DNA of 64,000 bases, taken from contig JACKDE010000001.1 of assembly GCA_020633675.1 (NCBI GenBank), forward strand, positions 930,001 through 994,000. Reading direction: 5' to 3'. The DNA comes from Deferribacteres bacterium. GTDB taxonomy: Bacteria; Zhuqueibacterota; Zhuqueibacteria; Zhuqueibacterales; Geothermadaptataceae. The position numbers and the translations under genes are program-made. How positions within the stretch are numbered: position 1 is the first letter of the stretch; every line of letters starts with the position of its first letter. The notes under the pieces are model-generated. The model was given only the letters and a program-made list of their open reading frames with translations, searched no databases and was not told the DNA's origin. This document shows positions 27,012 through 35,330 of this stretch, piece after piece.

Positions 27012-28862
27012 ATGCCTGAGCACAAAATCACCTTTCTTTCCCAAAACAAAAGCGGCTTTTTCGAGCACGGTACCACCTTGCGCGATGCAGCGCTGGAACT
27101 CGGTATCCTGATCGAATCATCCTGCGCGGGTATTGGCACCTGCGCAAAATGCAAAGTGGTGGTCAAGGCCGGTGGCTCGCCGCTTACTGAAGCCGAAAAG
27201 CAGCTTTTAAGCCGCCGTGAGCTTGAGAAGGGCGTGCGTTTGGCCTGCCGAGCTGAAATCGCTGAAGAATGTCTGTGCATGGTGCCAGACACTTCGTTGC
27301 CATTTGCACAGGAAAACCGCATTCAAGTGTCCGGCGTGGATATTCTCTCCGAACTGCAACCAGAGGTGCGCGCCCTGCCCGTACCGATAAAACACCCAAC
27401 TCTCGGGAAAAAATATTTTTATTTTGATCAATTGCTCGACGCGCTGCGCTCCAGTGGTGTCGAGGTGCAAGACAGCGATCCACAGGCCATTCGCGATTTG
27501 CCAAATGTGCTTTCCCATCATGAACAACTCTATGCCGTTGTTTGCGGCAAGCGGTTGGCGGCTTTTTGCCAGGATCAGCCGGAGCTATATGGTGTTGCGG
27601 TGGATGTCGGCACGACCACCGTTGCGGCAAAGTTGCTCAATTTGCGCACCGGTGAGGTGCTCAGTGTGAACTCGGCAATTAATGCCCAGACCGCGCACGG
27701 CGCAGATGTAGTTGGTCGAATTTACTATTGTGAGCGCCATCCGGGCGGGACACGCCGATTGCACCAATTGCTGATCAAGCAGCTCAATGCCATGCTGGAA
27801 AATCTAACTGCACAGGCTGACATCCGTTTGGAAGATGTGTACCAGATGGTTATTGACGGCAATACGGTCATGCAGCATCTGGCGTTAAATGTCAATCCGG
27901 CCAAGCTCGGCACCAGCCCGTTTGCGCCTATCCTGCAAGGGCCGGTTTCGCTCAGCGCCCGCGAGCTCGATATCCGCATACACCCCGCAGGCAGCATTGA
28001 AATTATGCCAAATCTTGGTGGCTATGTCGGCAGCGATATCACAGCCGTGCTGACGGTGCTCGAAATTGATTGCAGCGACGATTTGCAGGTCGTCGTCGAT
28101 CTCGGCACCAATGGCGAAGTTGTGGTTGGCAACAAGGACCGCATGCTGTGCTGTTCGTCGCCAGCAGGGCCGGCATGGGAAGGAGCGTGCATTTCCTGGG
28201 GCATGCGCGCGGCAAACGGAGCGATCGAGCGCGCTGAAATGATCGATGGCGAATTGCAAATTAAAACGGTGGGTAGCAAGCCGCCGATCGGAATCTGCGG
28301 TTCCGGCCTGCTCGATTTGGTCAGCGAATTTTATCGGGCCGGGCTGATTCAGGCTTCCGGACGCATTCTGCCGCCAGACATGCTGTCTGAAAAGGTGCTG
28401 GATGCTCTGAAAAACCGTGTGCAAAAATCCGACAATGGGCCTTTCGAAATTCGTATCGCGCAGGTTGACGACGAGCGCTGGATCACATTGACGCAGGCTG
28501 ATGTGCGCGAGTTGCAGTTAGCAAAAGCTGCAATCGCTTCCGGCATCGATTTATTGCTCAAAGAGCTTGACCGAAAGCCATCTGACATTGCTGAAGTCTA
28601 CATTGCCGGCGCGTTTGGCAACCATGTGCGCTCGCAGGATGTGCTCGATTTGGGTATGCTGCCAATGGTTGAGCAGGAGCGCATCCATTTTATCGGCAAT
28701 GCGGCCCTAACCGGCGCCGAAGCCGTGTTGCGCTCTAAAGCCGCACGCGAAAAAGCGGCTCGACTGGCAAGAAGTGTCGATTATATCGAGATTTCCGGTC
28801 GCAGCGATTTTCAGGATGCTTTCGTTGAGGCAATTGCTTTTAGGCAACTGGCAGAAAAGTAG
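27012..28862 (+). CDS. Corrinoid activation/regeneration protein (RACE: ferredoxin + ASKHA/DUF4445)
   Basis: 616-residue ATP-dependent reductive activator of corrinoid proteins. The N-terminal 2Fe-2S ferredoxin domain has Cys38, Cys44, Cys47 and Cys79 (spacing C-x5-C-x2-C-x31-C). A linker region leads to the ASKHA ATPase part, starting GVAVDVGTTTVAAKLL near residue 195, with later phosphate-loop motifs VVVDLGTNGEVVVG and PIGICGSGLLDLVSEF. Members such as RamA-like and RACo proteins reduce inactive Co(II) to Co(I). The ATG at 27012 gives a normal N-terminus; a frame start at 27000 is also open. It leads the methyltransferase island, which explains its role. Confidence 0.92.
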   Translation: MPEHKITFLSQNKSGFFEHGTTLRDAALELGILIESSCAGIGTCAKCKVVVKAGGSPLTEAEKQLLSRRELEKGVRLACRAEIAEECLCMVPDTSLPFAQENRIQVSGVDILSELQPEVRALPVPIKHPTLGKKYFYFDQLLDALRSSGVEVQDSDPQAIRDLPNVLSHHEQLYAVVCGKRLAAFCQDQPELYGVAVDVGTTTVAAKLLNLRTGEVLSVNSAINAQTAHGADVVGRIYYCERHPGGTRRLHQLLIKQLNAMLENLTAQADIRLEDVYQMVIDGNTVMQHLALNVNPAKLGTSPFAPILQGPVSLSARELDIRIHPAGSIEIMPNLGGYVGSDITAVLTVLEIDCSDDLQVVVDLGTNGEVVVGNKDRMLCCSSPAGPAWEGACISWGMRAANGAIERAEMIDGELQIKTVGSKPPIGICGSGLLDLVSEFYRAGLIQASGRILPPDMLSEKVLDALKNRVQKSDNGPFEIRIAQVDDERWITLTQADVRELQLAKAAIASGIDLLLKELDRKPSDIAEVYIAGAFGNHVRSQDVLDLGMLPMVEQERIHFIGNAALTGAEAVLRSKAAREKAARLARSVDYIEISGRSDFQDAFVEAIAFRQLAEK

Positions 28863-29000
28863 TCTTCTTTTCGATTAAATTCACTTGAGCAAGGGCATAG
28901 CGCGTCGTGTCCTTGCCATACTTCATAAGCCAATGATTCATTGCATATCGTCCGTCATCGGCAATGTTCGCTTTTGCGAAAAAATGGGTTAGGGTGAATC

Positions 29001-29654
29001 GTGTCAAAATTCGATTTAGAAAAGCCGCCGAGCACCAGGAATCTCGATCCACATGAGTTGAGATTTGATTGCAATATGGCGCTGAAATTTTTGCGTATGC
29101 CCCCTGACGCTGCGCGTTCTGAGCAGATTCGTGAGCACCTGACGGCATTGCATACTCAACTTTGCCATGCATTCCAGCCACGATTTCGCTATTGTATTCT
29201 TTCGATTGAAACTGCAAAAGCACCAGATGTTGTCGTTTTGCAGAATGAAATCACAGCCTTTGCTGGTAAGGCGATCTATCGTCGCCTGGCACGTACCCAT
29301 GCTGCTGTGCTGTTCTGTGTAACGGTGGGCGATGACTACGCCGCAGATATGGATGGTGAAGATGCGCGTTTCGATGCAATTTTTATCGATGCGGTGGCTT
29401 CGACCATGGTACAAGCGGCGCTTAAAGTGCTGAGCAATTCTGTTGAAGGTGAATTGAAAAGACAGAATTTTAAGCTCACGCCACGCATTTCTCCCGGCTA
29501 TCCGGGTTGGGATTTGGCGGAACAGGCTAAACTGTTCGACTTGCTGAAGCCCGATGAGATTGGCGTACACCTGAGCTCAACTTATTTTATGACTCCACAA
29601 AAGTCGATATCCGGCGTGTTCGGGATCGTCCCTTTAAATAAGGGGAGGCTATGA
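29001..29654 (+). CDS. Stand-alone MetH-activation-domain protein
   Basis: 217-residue protein matching the C-terminal activation domain of cobalamin-dependent methionine synthase: RISPGYPGWDLAEQAKLFDLL and YFMTPQKSISGVFGI are the AdoMet-binding signatures of that domain. In MetH this domain positions AdoMet for reductive methylation of oxidised cobalamin. As a separate protein beside corrinoid methyltransferases it may reactivate or help dock the corrinoid protein. The start is GTG at 29001 with an AGGGTGA ribosome binding site. Its stop overlaps the next gene by four bases (ATGA), so the two are translationally coupled. Confidence 0.88.
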   Translation: MSKFDLEKPPSTRNLDPHELRFDCNMALKFLRMPPDAARSEQIREHLTALHTQLCHAFQPRFRYCILSIETAKAPDVVVLQNEITAFAGKAIYRRLARTHAAVLFCVTVGDDYAADMDGEDARFDAIFIDAVASTMVQAALKVLSNSVEGELKRQNFKLTPRISPGYPGWDLAEQAKLFDLLKPDEIGVHLSSTYFMTPQKSISGVFGIVPLNKGRL

Positions 29655-30607
29655 CAAAACAGGAGAATTATTTCCGCGCAACCGATTTTGGTGTGCCAGA
29701 ATGGATTCCGATACGCGTCAGTCTGATGCCGGCGACATGGGCAAAATATCGCGAGGCACTTGAAGAAATCGTAATGGAGTTTCCATTCATCTTTGGTGAG
29801 CACTTGCCCGGCAGCATCGGCTTTGACGCTTTTGATGGCACGTATAACGAAGGCGAATTCACCGACGCCTGGGGATGCGTGTGGAAAAATGTTGCGCCCG
29901 GACTGGATGGCATGGTGGTTGGGCATCCGCTGCCAAATCGCCGGGATGTTCGCAATTTCGAACCGCCAACCGGTATTGTTGGTCTGCCACACGGCTTTAT
30001 GTTTATGCGGCTCTATTATTTGCGCGGTTTTGAACAATTGATGATCGATTTTGCCGAAGAGCCGCCGGAATTGCAAATGCTGATCGATAAGGTGCTGGAG
30101 CATAATTTGATGGAAGTGGATGCTTTGGTCAAAGCGAAGCCGGATATGGCTGTTTTTGGTGACGACCTTGGCAATCAGGATTTTCTGCCAATCCATCCGC
30201 AGAAATGGCGAAAATACTTGCAGCCCTGCTACGCACAAATGTATGCCAAATGTCATGCAGCCGGCGCTCGCGTTTACATGCATAGCGATGGCCACATCAT
30301 CGAAATTATCGATAACCTGATTGAAGCAGGCGTTGATATTTTAAATCCGCAGGTCGGTGCGAATGGTTTGGATCACCTCGCCCGGGTAGCAAAAGGCAAA
30401 GTTGCCATCGATCTCGACCTCGACCGCCAGCGTTTCCCGTTTTGGTCACCGGCGCACATCGAAGCACATGTACGCGAAGCCGTGGAAATGCTTTATGCAC
30501 CGGAGGGTGGCTTGCTACTGTATGCAGAAATGGAACCGGATGTCCCGCTTGAAAATATCCGCGCCATGTGCGAGACCTTGATGAAGTTTAAGGATTTTGA
30601 TGGATGA
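29651..30607 (+). CDS. UroD-superfamily methyltransferase-like protein 1
   Basis: 318-residue member of the uroporphyrinogen decarboxylase/cobalamin methyltransferase (MtaA/CmuA) superfamily, with a TIM-barrel pattern (for example FGDDLGNQDFLPIHP and LNPQVGANG). In MtaA-type enzymes a zinc binds His-x-Cys and a later Cys. Here the corresponding motif is MHSDGH, that is His-x-Asp, so zinc binding and methyl transfer to coenzyme M or tetrahydrofolate cannot be assumed. It has a GGGGAGG ribosome binding site and overlaps the MetH-activation gene by four bases. A 226-base gap with no recognised element separates it from the corrinoid protein gene. Confidence 0.85.
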   Translation: MTKQENYFRATDFGVPEWIPIRVSLMPATWAKYREALEEIVMEFPFIFGEHLPGSIGFDAFDGTYNEGEFTDAWGCVWKNVAPGLDGMVVGHPLPNRRDVRNFEPPTGIVGLPHGFMFMRLYYLRGFEQLMIDFAEEPPELQMLIDKVLEHNLMEVDALVKAKPDMAVFGDDLGNQDFLPIHPQKWRKYLQPCYAQMYAKCHAAGARVYMHSDGHIIEIIDNLIEAGVDILNPQVGANGLDHLARVAKGKVAIDLDLDRQRFPFWSPAHIEAHVREAVEMLYAPEGGLLLYAEMEPDVPLENIRAMCETLMKFKDFDG

Positions 30608-30833
30608 GTTACGACAATCTCAAATCCGAACTTTTGCAAACAGGATAGCGGATCTGATCTTTTTGCTGGCTCTTTTAATCGGAGAGATAAATCCAGAGTG
30701 TATTCGCCCAACTTGATGCGAGCTTCAAAAAAAAACTGAAATGTGTACTGAATGCTGATCATTTTTGCACAGATGCGAATAAAATAAATGGCATGATGGA
30801 GAGAAAAAACATTTACAAAGAAGGAGCGACACG

Positions 30834-31475
30834 ATGCAAAATTACGACGAATTGCGAGAATGCGTGATTGCCGGTAAAAAAGCGCAGGTAGCCGAGCTGG
30901 TCCGCAAACATCTCGATGAAGGAAAAACCGCAAAAGATGTCATGGACAATGGTTTGATCCCTGGCATGGCGATTGTGGGCAAAAAATTTCAGGAAGGCGA
31001 ATTTTTTATTCCCGAAATGCTCATGGCGGCTCGTTCGCTCAATGCCGGACTCGAAGTCCTGCGGCCTCTGCTCGAAGCTTCGGATGTCAAGCCTGTGGCA
31101 AAAGTGTTGATGGGCACAGTCAAGGGCGATATTCACGACATTGGCAAAAACCTGGTGGCCGTGATGTTGCGCGGTGGTGGCTTCGAGGTGATCGACGCCG
31201 GTGTCGACGTACCGCCTGACAAGTTTGTCGAGTTGGCGCGCGAAAATGGCGCGGATTTGATTGGACTTTCGGCACTACTCACCACAACGATGCCTTCGAT
31301 GAAAGACACAATCGATGCCTTTCAATCGCAGGGGTATCGTGAAAATGTCAAAATTATGATTGGTGGCGCTCCGATCACGCAGGAATATGCCGATGAAATT
31401 GGTGCAGATGGCTTTGCCCGCAATGCCTCCTATGCTGTTGAATTAGCGAAAAAATTGCTCGGGGTGGCGGCATGA
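30834..31475 (+). CDS. Corrinoid protein (MtaC-type, B12-binding)
   Basis: 213-residue methyl-carrying corrinoid protein. The N-terminal helical cap (about 1-90) has the usual IPGMAIVGKKFQEGEFFIPEML segment. The B12-binding Rossmann domain carries GDIHDIGKN, whose His is the lower axial cobalt ligand in this family, followed by GVDVPPDKF and a late IGGAPITQEYADEIGADGF loop. It takes a methyl group from the MtaB-type enzyme and passes it to a UroD-type methyltransferase. It has an AAGGAGCGACACG ribosome-binding region and overlaps the next gene by four bases (ATGA). Confidence 0.94.
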   Translation: MQNYDELRECVIAGKKAQVAELVRKHLDEGKTAKDVMDNGLIPGMAIVGKKFQEGEFFIPEMLMAARSLNAGLEVLRPLLEASDVKPVAKVLMGTVKGDIHDIGKNLVAVMLRGGGFEVIDAGVDVPPDKFVELARENGADLIGLSALLTTTMPSMKDTIDAFQSQGYRENVKIMIGGAPITQEYADEIGADGFARNASYAVELAKKLLGVAA

Positions 31476-32839
31476 CCAATTTTTCAAAAATGGCCTATCA
31501 ATCAGCAGATGACCTGATGTTTGGACGTGCAAAAGTGCCTGTGACCTGTGGCTATGGTCTTGAAGTCGGTACTGGCATGGTGCTGCCGGAAGTCAATTTT
31601 ACCCTGCCAACCATGAAAGTCGAACACGAACAGCTTCCGGCTATTTTGCGGCAATACGATGACATGGTCAGCAGTATTTTGCAGCGGCTGGTCACTCTTG
31701 GCATGCCCGGCGCAATGATTGAATTCGAGCATGCGCCACAAATGACCGAAGAGCTTGAAATCGGCACAGCTATCACGGCTAAAATTCGCACCTTGATGCA
31801 ATCGTTTTACGAAAAACATGGTCTGCGAACAGCGCTGCGCGTGACCGTTTGTGACATCCGCGAAAAATCGCGGCCACCGCAGATGCGTAGCGGCGAAGCA
31901 ACCGAGAAGATGTTTGAGGCGTTCCGGCTAAGCGCAGCCAATGGCGCTCATCTGCTTTCGATCGAATCGACCGGCGGCAAAGAAGTGAGCGACCGGGCAT
32001 TGATGGAAGCCGATGTGCAAGGATTGTTGCTGGCACTCGGCATTCTTGCTCCGCGCGACAGCCGTTTTTTGTGGCAAAAAATTGTTGCCATTGCCAACGA
32101 GCACAAAATCATCCCCGCAGGTGATACCGCTTGTGCTTTCGCCAACACAGCCATGATTCTCGCCGATCAAAGGTACATCCCCAACGTACTGGCGGCTGTG
32201 GTTCGCGCGATGTCTGCTGTGCGAACGCTGGTGGGAAACGAAGTCGGTGCAGTTGGGCCAACCAAGGATTGCGGCTATGAGGGCCCGGTGATCAAAGCCA
32301 TCACAGGCTGCCCGGTGTCGCTTGAAGGCAAATCTGCTGCTTGCGCTCATTTTAGCCATATGGGCAACATCGCCATGGCAACTTGTGATTTGTGGAGCAA
32401 CGAGTCGGTACAGAACGTCAAGCTGCTGTCTGGACACGCACCGGAAGTCTTTACCGAAATCCTGACCTATGACTGCCGCTTGATGAACGAAGCGCTGCAA
32501 GCAGGTCAGGAGCGGGCACTGCAAAACCTGTTTGTCAGCAGCGATGCTTACAAAAGTGTGCATGCTTTGGTCATTTCGCCGCAAGCTTCGTTTGAAATTG
32601 CTGAAGCCATTTTGTCACACCAGTCGGATTTCGATCGTACCCGCGCCGCTGGTTTACAGGCATGTCAAATCATCCGTGATGCCAGCGCAACAGGCAAATT
32701 ACCTCTTCCGGATCGTGAAAGCGCCTGGCTCGATCAAATCGAGGAAGTCTTGCAGGAAAATGCAGATGAAGGCAAAGTGTTGGAAGATGGCTCAGCTCAA
32801 TTCGGCGAGCTGTTTTTGCCAAAAGAGTATGGTCTGTAG
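31472..32839 (+). CDS. mtaB: MtaB-type methanol:corrinoid methyltransferase
   Basis: 455-residue protein matching the catalytic subunit of methanol methyltransferase. Regions that resemble MtaB are GDTACAFANTAMILAD, GAVGPTKDCGYEGPVIKAITGCP and GKSAACAHFSHMGNIA; they contain cysteines at the positions expected for the zinc ligands that activate methanol. MtaB transfers the methyl of methanol to the cobalt of MtaC. The gene is coupled to the corrinoid gene by ATGA overlap, as in known mtaCB pairs. Substrate could be methanol or another simple methyl compound. It strongly suggests methylotrophic or acetogenic-type C1 use, but no wider pathway is visible. Confidence 0.92.
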   Translation: MTNFSKMAYQSADDLMFGRAKVPVTCGYGLEVGTGMVLPEVNFTLPTMKVEHEQLPAILRQYDDMVSSILQRLVTLGMPGAMIEFEHAPQMTEELEIGTAITAKIRTLMQSFYEKHGLRTALRVTVCDIREKSRPPQMRSGEATEKMFEAFRLSAANGAHLLSIESTGGKEVSDRALMEADVQGLLLALGILAPRDSRFLWQKIVAIANEHKIIPAGDTACAFANTAMILADQRYIPNVLAAVVRAMSAVRTLVGNEVGAVGPTKDCGYEGPVIKAITGCPVSLEGKSAACAHFSHMGNIAMATCDLWSNESVQNVKLLSGHAPEVFTEILTYDCRLMNEALQAGQERALQNLFVSSDAYKSVHALVISPQASFEIAEAILSHQSDFDRTRAAGLQACQIIRDASATGKLPLPDRESAWLDQIEEVLQENADEGKVLEDGSAQFGELFLPKEYGL

Positions 32840-32912
32840 TGGCTGGCATGGCCATGAGCAGATTTTTTCATTGAATGGTGTACATTGCTCTCATTTTTAA
32901 AGCAGGTGAGCT

Positions 32913-33947
32913 ATGCAAACATCACCAAATATCGAAGCACTGATCCACACGCTTCGGCGCGGAAAAGCGGACTATATCCCGATTGCTGAGCTTGGCATCC
33001 ATCCGCTCATCAAAGCCCAATTGCTCGGTCACCCGGTGCAAACGCTAAAAGATGATGTCGACTTTTGGCATCGTGCAGGCTACGATTACATCAAATTGCA
33101 GCCGGTAGTCGATTTCAATCCCGGCAAAGCTGGATTGTCGGGCAAAGTGCTCGCCAGCGCCGATGGCACAGTTGAGCGCGAGTGGGCTTCGGAAGGCGAG
33201 GGGGTCATCACTTCTTTTGAAGCCTTTGCGCGTTATCAGTTTCCAGATGCGGCCCATTTCGACTACTCTGCCTTTGAACAAGTACGAGCGCTGCTTCCCG
33301 AAGGCATGGGCGTAATCGGCCAGTATGGCGATATTTTCACCATGACCTGGAATTTGATGGGGTTGGAGCAGTTTTCGCTAAGTCTGTTTGAACAGCCGGG
33401 GTTGGTGGAAGCTGTTTTTGAAAAAATCGGCGGGCTGGTTTTCAGCATGTTCGAATATTTTGCCGATTCCGATGCCGTCGATATCATTTGGTACAGCGAC
33501 GACATCGCCTATGCGGAAGGATTGATGGTATCGCCTAAGGTGCTGCGGCAATACTTTTTTCCCTGGCTGCAAAAAATCGGCGCGTTGGCAAAAGCGAGCG
33601 GCAAGCCATTTATTTATCACACCGATGGTATTCTTTACGATGTTTTTGACGACATCCTTGCCTGTCACGTCAACGCCATCCACCCAATTGAGCCCAAGGC
33701 TATGGACATCGCCGAGGTCAAGAGCACGGTTGGTGACCGGTTGGCAATTATCGGTAACATCGACGTTGACTTGTTGTCGCGTGGCACACCGGAACAGGTG
33801 CGCCGGAATGTTCTGAGCAACATAGAGGCTGTTGGGCAAAATGGCGGCTATTGTGTCGGCTCTGGCAATAGCATTCCCGATTATGTGCGTTTCGAAAACT
33901 ACCTCGCCATGATCGACGCAGCCAAAGAGTTCGGACGCCTGCGGTAA
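32913..33947 (+). CDS. UroD-superfamily methyltransferase-like protein 2
   Basis: 344-residue UroD/MtaA-superfamily TIM-barrel protein. The N-terminus (DYIPIAELGIHPLIKAQLLG) and the VDIIWYSDDIAYAEGLM and HPIEPKAMDIAEVK stretches fit the family. The zinc-site position reads YHTDG (His-x-Asp) and a later cysteine occurs in GGYCVGSGNSIP, so a partial site may remain. A GGTGAGCT ribosome binding site precedes the ATG. It lies 73 bases after mtaB and is probably cotranscribed. It could accept methyl groups from the corrinoid protein or act on another corrinoid-linked substrate. Confidence 0.87.
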   Translation: MQTSPNIEALIHTLRRGKADYIPIAELGIHPLIKAQLLGHPVQTLKDDVDFWHRAGYDYIKLQPVVDFNPGKAGLSGKVLASADGTVEREWASEGEGVITSFEAFARYQFPDAAHFDYSAFEQVRALLPEGMGVIGQYGDIFTMTWNLMGLEQFSLSLFEQPGLVEAVFEKIGGLVFSMFEYFADSDAVDIIWYSDDIAYAEGLMVSPKVLRQYFFPWLQKIGALAKASGKPFIYHTDGILYDVFDDILACHVNAIHPIEPKAMDIAEVKSTVGDRLAIIGNIDVDLLSRGTPEQVRRNVLSNIEAVGQNGGYCVGSGNSIPDYVRFENYLAMIDAAKEFGRLR

Positions 33948-34028
33948 TAGTTGCAGAAGCACTGGCAGTGGCAGCGGAGCAGGCACTTTTTATCATGCAG
34001 GTTAGACTGTCGAACAAGCCATAGGCCC

Positions 34029-34133
34029 TGTCATTTTGAGTCGCAAAACGGCGAAGAATCTCAGAATCTACGCTTAAAATAAGAGTCTTTGCAGAGTTTA
34101 TCCTGCTTGAAACCGGGGTGGCTCAAAATGACA
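34029..34133. repeat. Intergenic inverted-repeat element (TGTCATTTTGAG ends)
   Basis: A perfect 12-bp terminal inverted repeat, TGTCATTTTGAG at 34029-34040 and CTCAAAATGACA at 34122-34133, with an inner pair of partly matching arms (GAATCTCAGA region). This shape is like the small non-coding palindromic elements scattered between genes in many FCB bacteria. No transposase is present and no second copy is seen in the window. It occupies most of the gap between two UroD-type genes. Confidence 0.6.
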
Positions 34134-34199
34134 AATTCACATATTCGACAATCATTACGATACCTGAAGAGATCATTCAGCCAGATCGGAAAATGACAG

Positions 34200-35165
34200 A
34201 TGCGATTCGAAACCGGATTATATGAACATGCAGCAAAACTGATCGGTTGCACGCCTTCGCAGGTATCCCGTGATGGAGATTTGTTGTTTCAAGCTCATGC
34301 TGCTGCCTACGAACTGTATCAGCACACACCAGTGGTGGTCGGCATTGATTTGTACAACATCGAAGCGGAATTGCTCGGCTCGCAAGTGCTGCTACCTGAC
34401 GGCGATGCCATGCCTTCGATCGGTGCTCCGATTTTTCAAAGCCTGTCTGATATGAGCAGGCATGTTGACTCGCAGCCATTTGCCGGTGGCCGGGTGGAAA
34501 TGATGCTGACCGCAGCAGTGAAAATGCAGCAGGCTTTTCCACAAGCGCAGGTGCTGGTGCCGGTTACCGGGCCGTTCACTCTTGCCAGTCTTTTGCTTGG
34601 CCTGGAAAATTTGTTGATGCTGGCCATCGAAAATACAGAGAAAACAGAGCAGGCATTGCAGCACCTGAGCGCATGGTTGACGCACTATTGCGAAACCATT
34701 GCCGCTCACAAATTGAAAATCGTCGTGTTCGAATCTGCCGCCTCGCCACCGATGCTTTCGCCGAGTATGTTTGCCGAGGTCGCTTTGTCGCCGTTGCGCA
34801 ATTTGCTGGGAGCGGCGCACAGATGCACAGGCGATCGCGCGTCTTGTATTATCGGAGGAAACACCGCCCTCATTGCACAAGATTTGGCGCAATCCGGGGC
34901 TGGCTCGTTGATTTGCCCTTTTGAAACCGATCAGGAAAAATTCCTGCAGGAAATCGCTGCCTTTCCGCAAATCGATGTTCGTGTCAATGTCGATCCGCGG
35001 GTGTTTTTGCAAAAAAATCCACGCTTAGCTCTGCGGGAAGCTGAGCGCGCCTGTCACCTGGTGCACAGGCGGGAGATGGCATGTGTCGGCACAGGCGTCA
35101 TCCCGTTTGAGGCAGAACCCGAGACGGTGTTGGCTGTCCGCGATTTTGTGCTGTCGCAAAGGTGA
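34200..35165 (+). CDS. UroD-superfamily protein 3 (zinc motif lost)
   Basis: 321-residue UroD-superfamily protein. Family features include VVGIDLYNIEAELLGSQ near the N-terminus, VPVTGPFTLASLLLG and a C-terminal GTGVIPFEAEPETV segment. Where MtaA has a His-x-Cys-Gly-Asn-Thr zinc motif, this protein has IIGGNTALIAQDL, so the usual ligands appear replaced; a cysteine two residues before and another in LICPFE might take part instead. It is the most divergent of the five copies. The ATG at 34200 has no strong ribosome binding site. Catalytic role uncertain. Confidence 0.83.
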   Translation: MRFETGLYEHAAKLIGCTPSQVSRDGDLLFQAHAAAYELYQHTPVVVGIDLYNIEAELLGSQVLLPDGDAMPSIGAPIFQSLSDMSRHVDSQPFAGGRVEMMLTAAVKMQQAFPQAQVLVPVTGPFTLASLLLGLENLLMLAIENTEKTEQALQHLSAWLTHYCETIAAHKLKIVVFESAASPPMLSPSMFAEVALSPLRNLLGAAHRCTGDRASCIIGGNTALIAQDLAQSGAGSLICPFETDQEKFLQEIAAFPQIDVRVNVDPRVFLQKNPRLALREAERACHLVHRREMACVGTGVIPFEAEPETVLAVRDFVLSQR

Positions 35166-35242
35166 TGTTTTTTGACAATATGAACAGGATCGGCAAGATC
35201 TTATTAAGATTTACTTGAATCAACACAATTCGCAAATCATCT

Positions 35243-35305
35243 TTTGCCATTTGCCATTTGCCATTTGCCATTTGCCATTTGCCATTTGCCATTTGCCATT
35301 TGCCG
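35243..35305. repeat. Tandem heptamer repeat (TTTGCCA)n
   Basis: Eight perfect copies of TTTGCCA (35243-35298) followed by one with a final G (35299-35305). The array ends about 25 bases upstream of the next ATG, within the likely 5' leader or promoter region. Length changes by slippage could alter spacing upstream of the gene. No other array of this unit is seen. Confidence 0.95.
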
Positions 35306-35330
35306 TTTTACCTAAAAATGGAGAGCAAAT

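Noticed and set aside
34200..35165. UroD-type copy 3 as a pseudogene
   Set aside because: Zinc ligands appear lost, but the frame is intact over full length with normal codon structure.
35172..35200. TTGACA box before the fourth UroD-type gene
   Set aside because: No acceptable -10 box lies 16-18 bases downstream.
35243..35305. Heptamer array as a CRISPR
   Set aside because: The units are directly adjacent seven-base repeats with no spacers.
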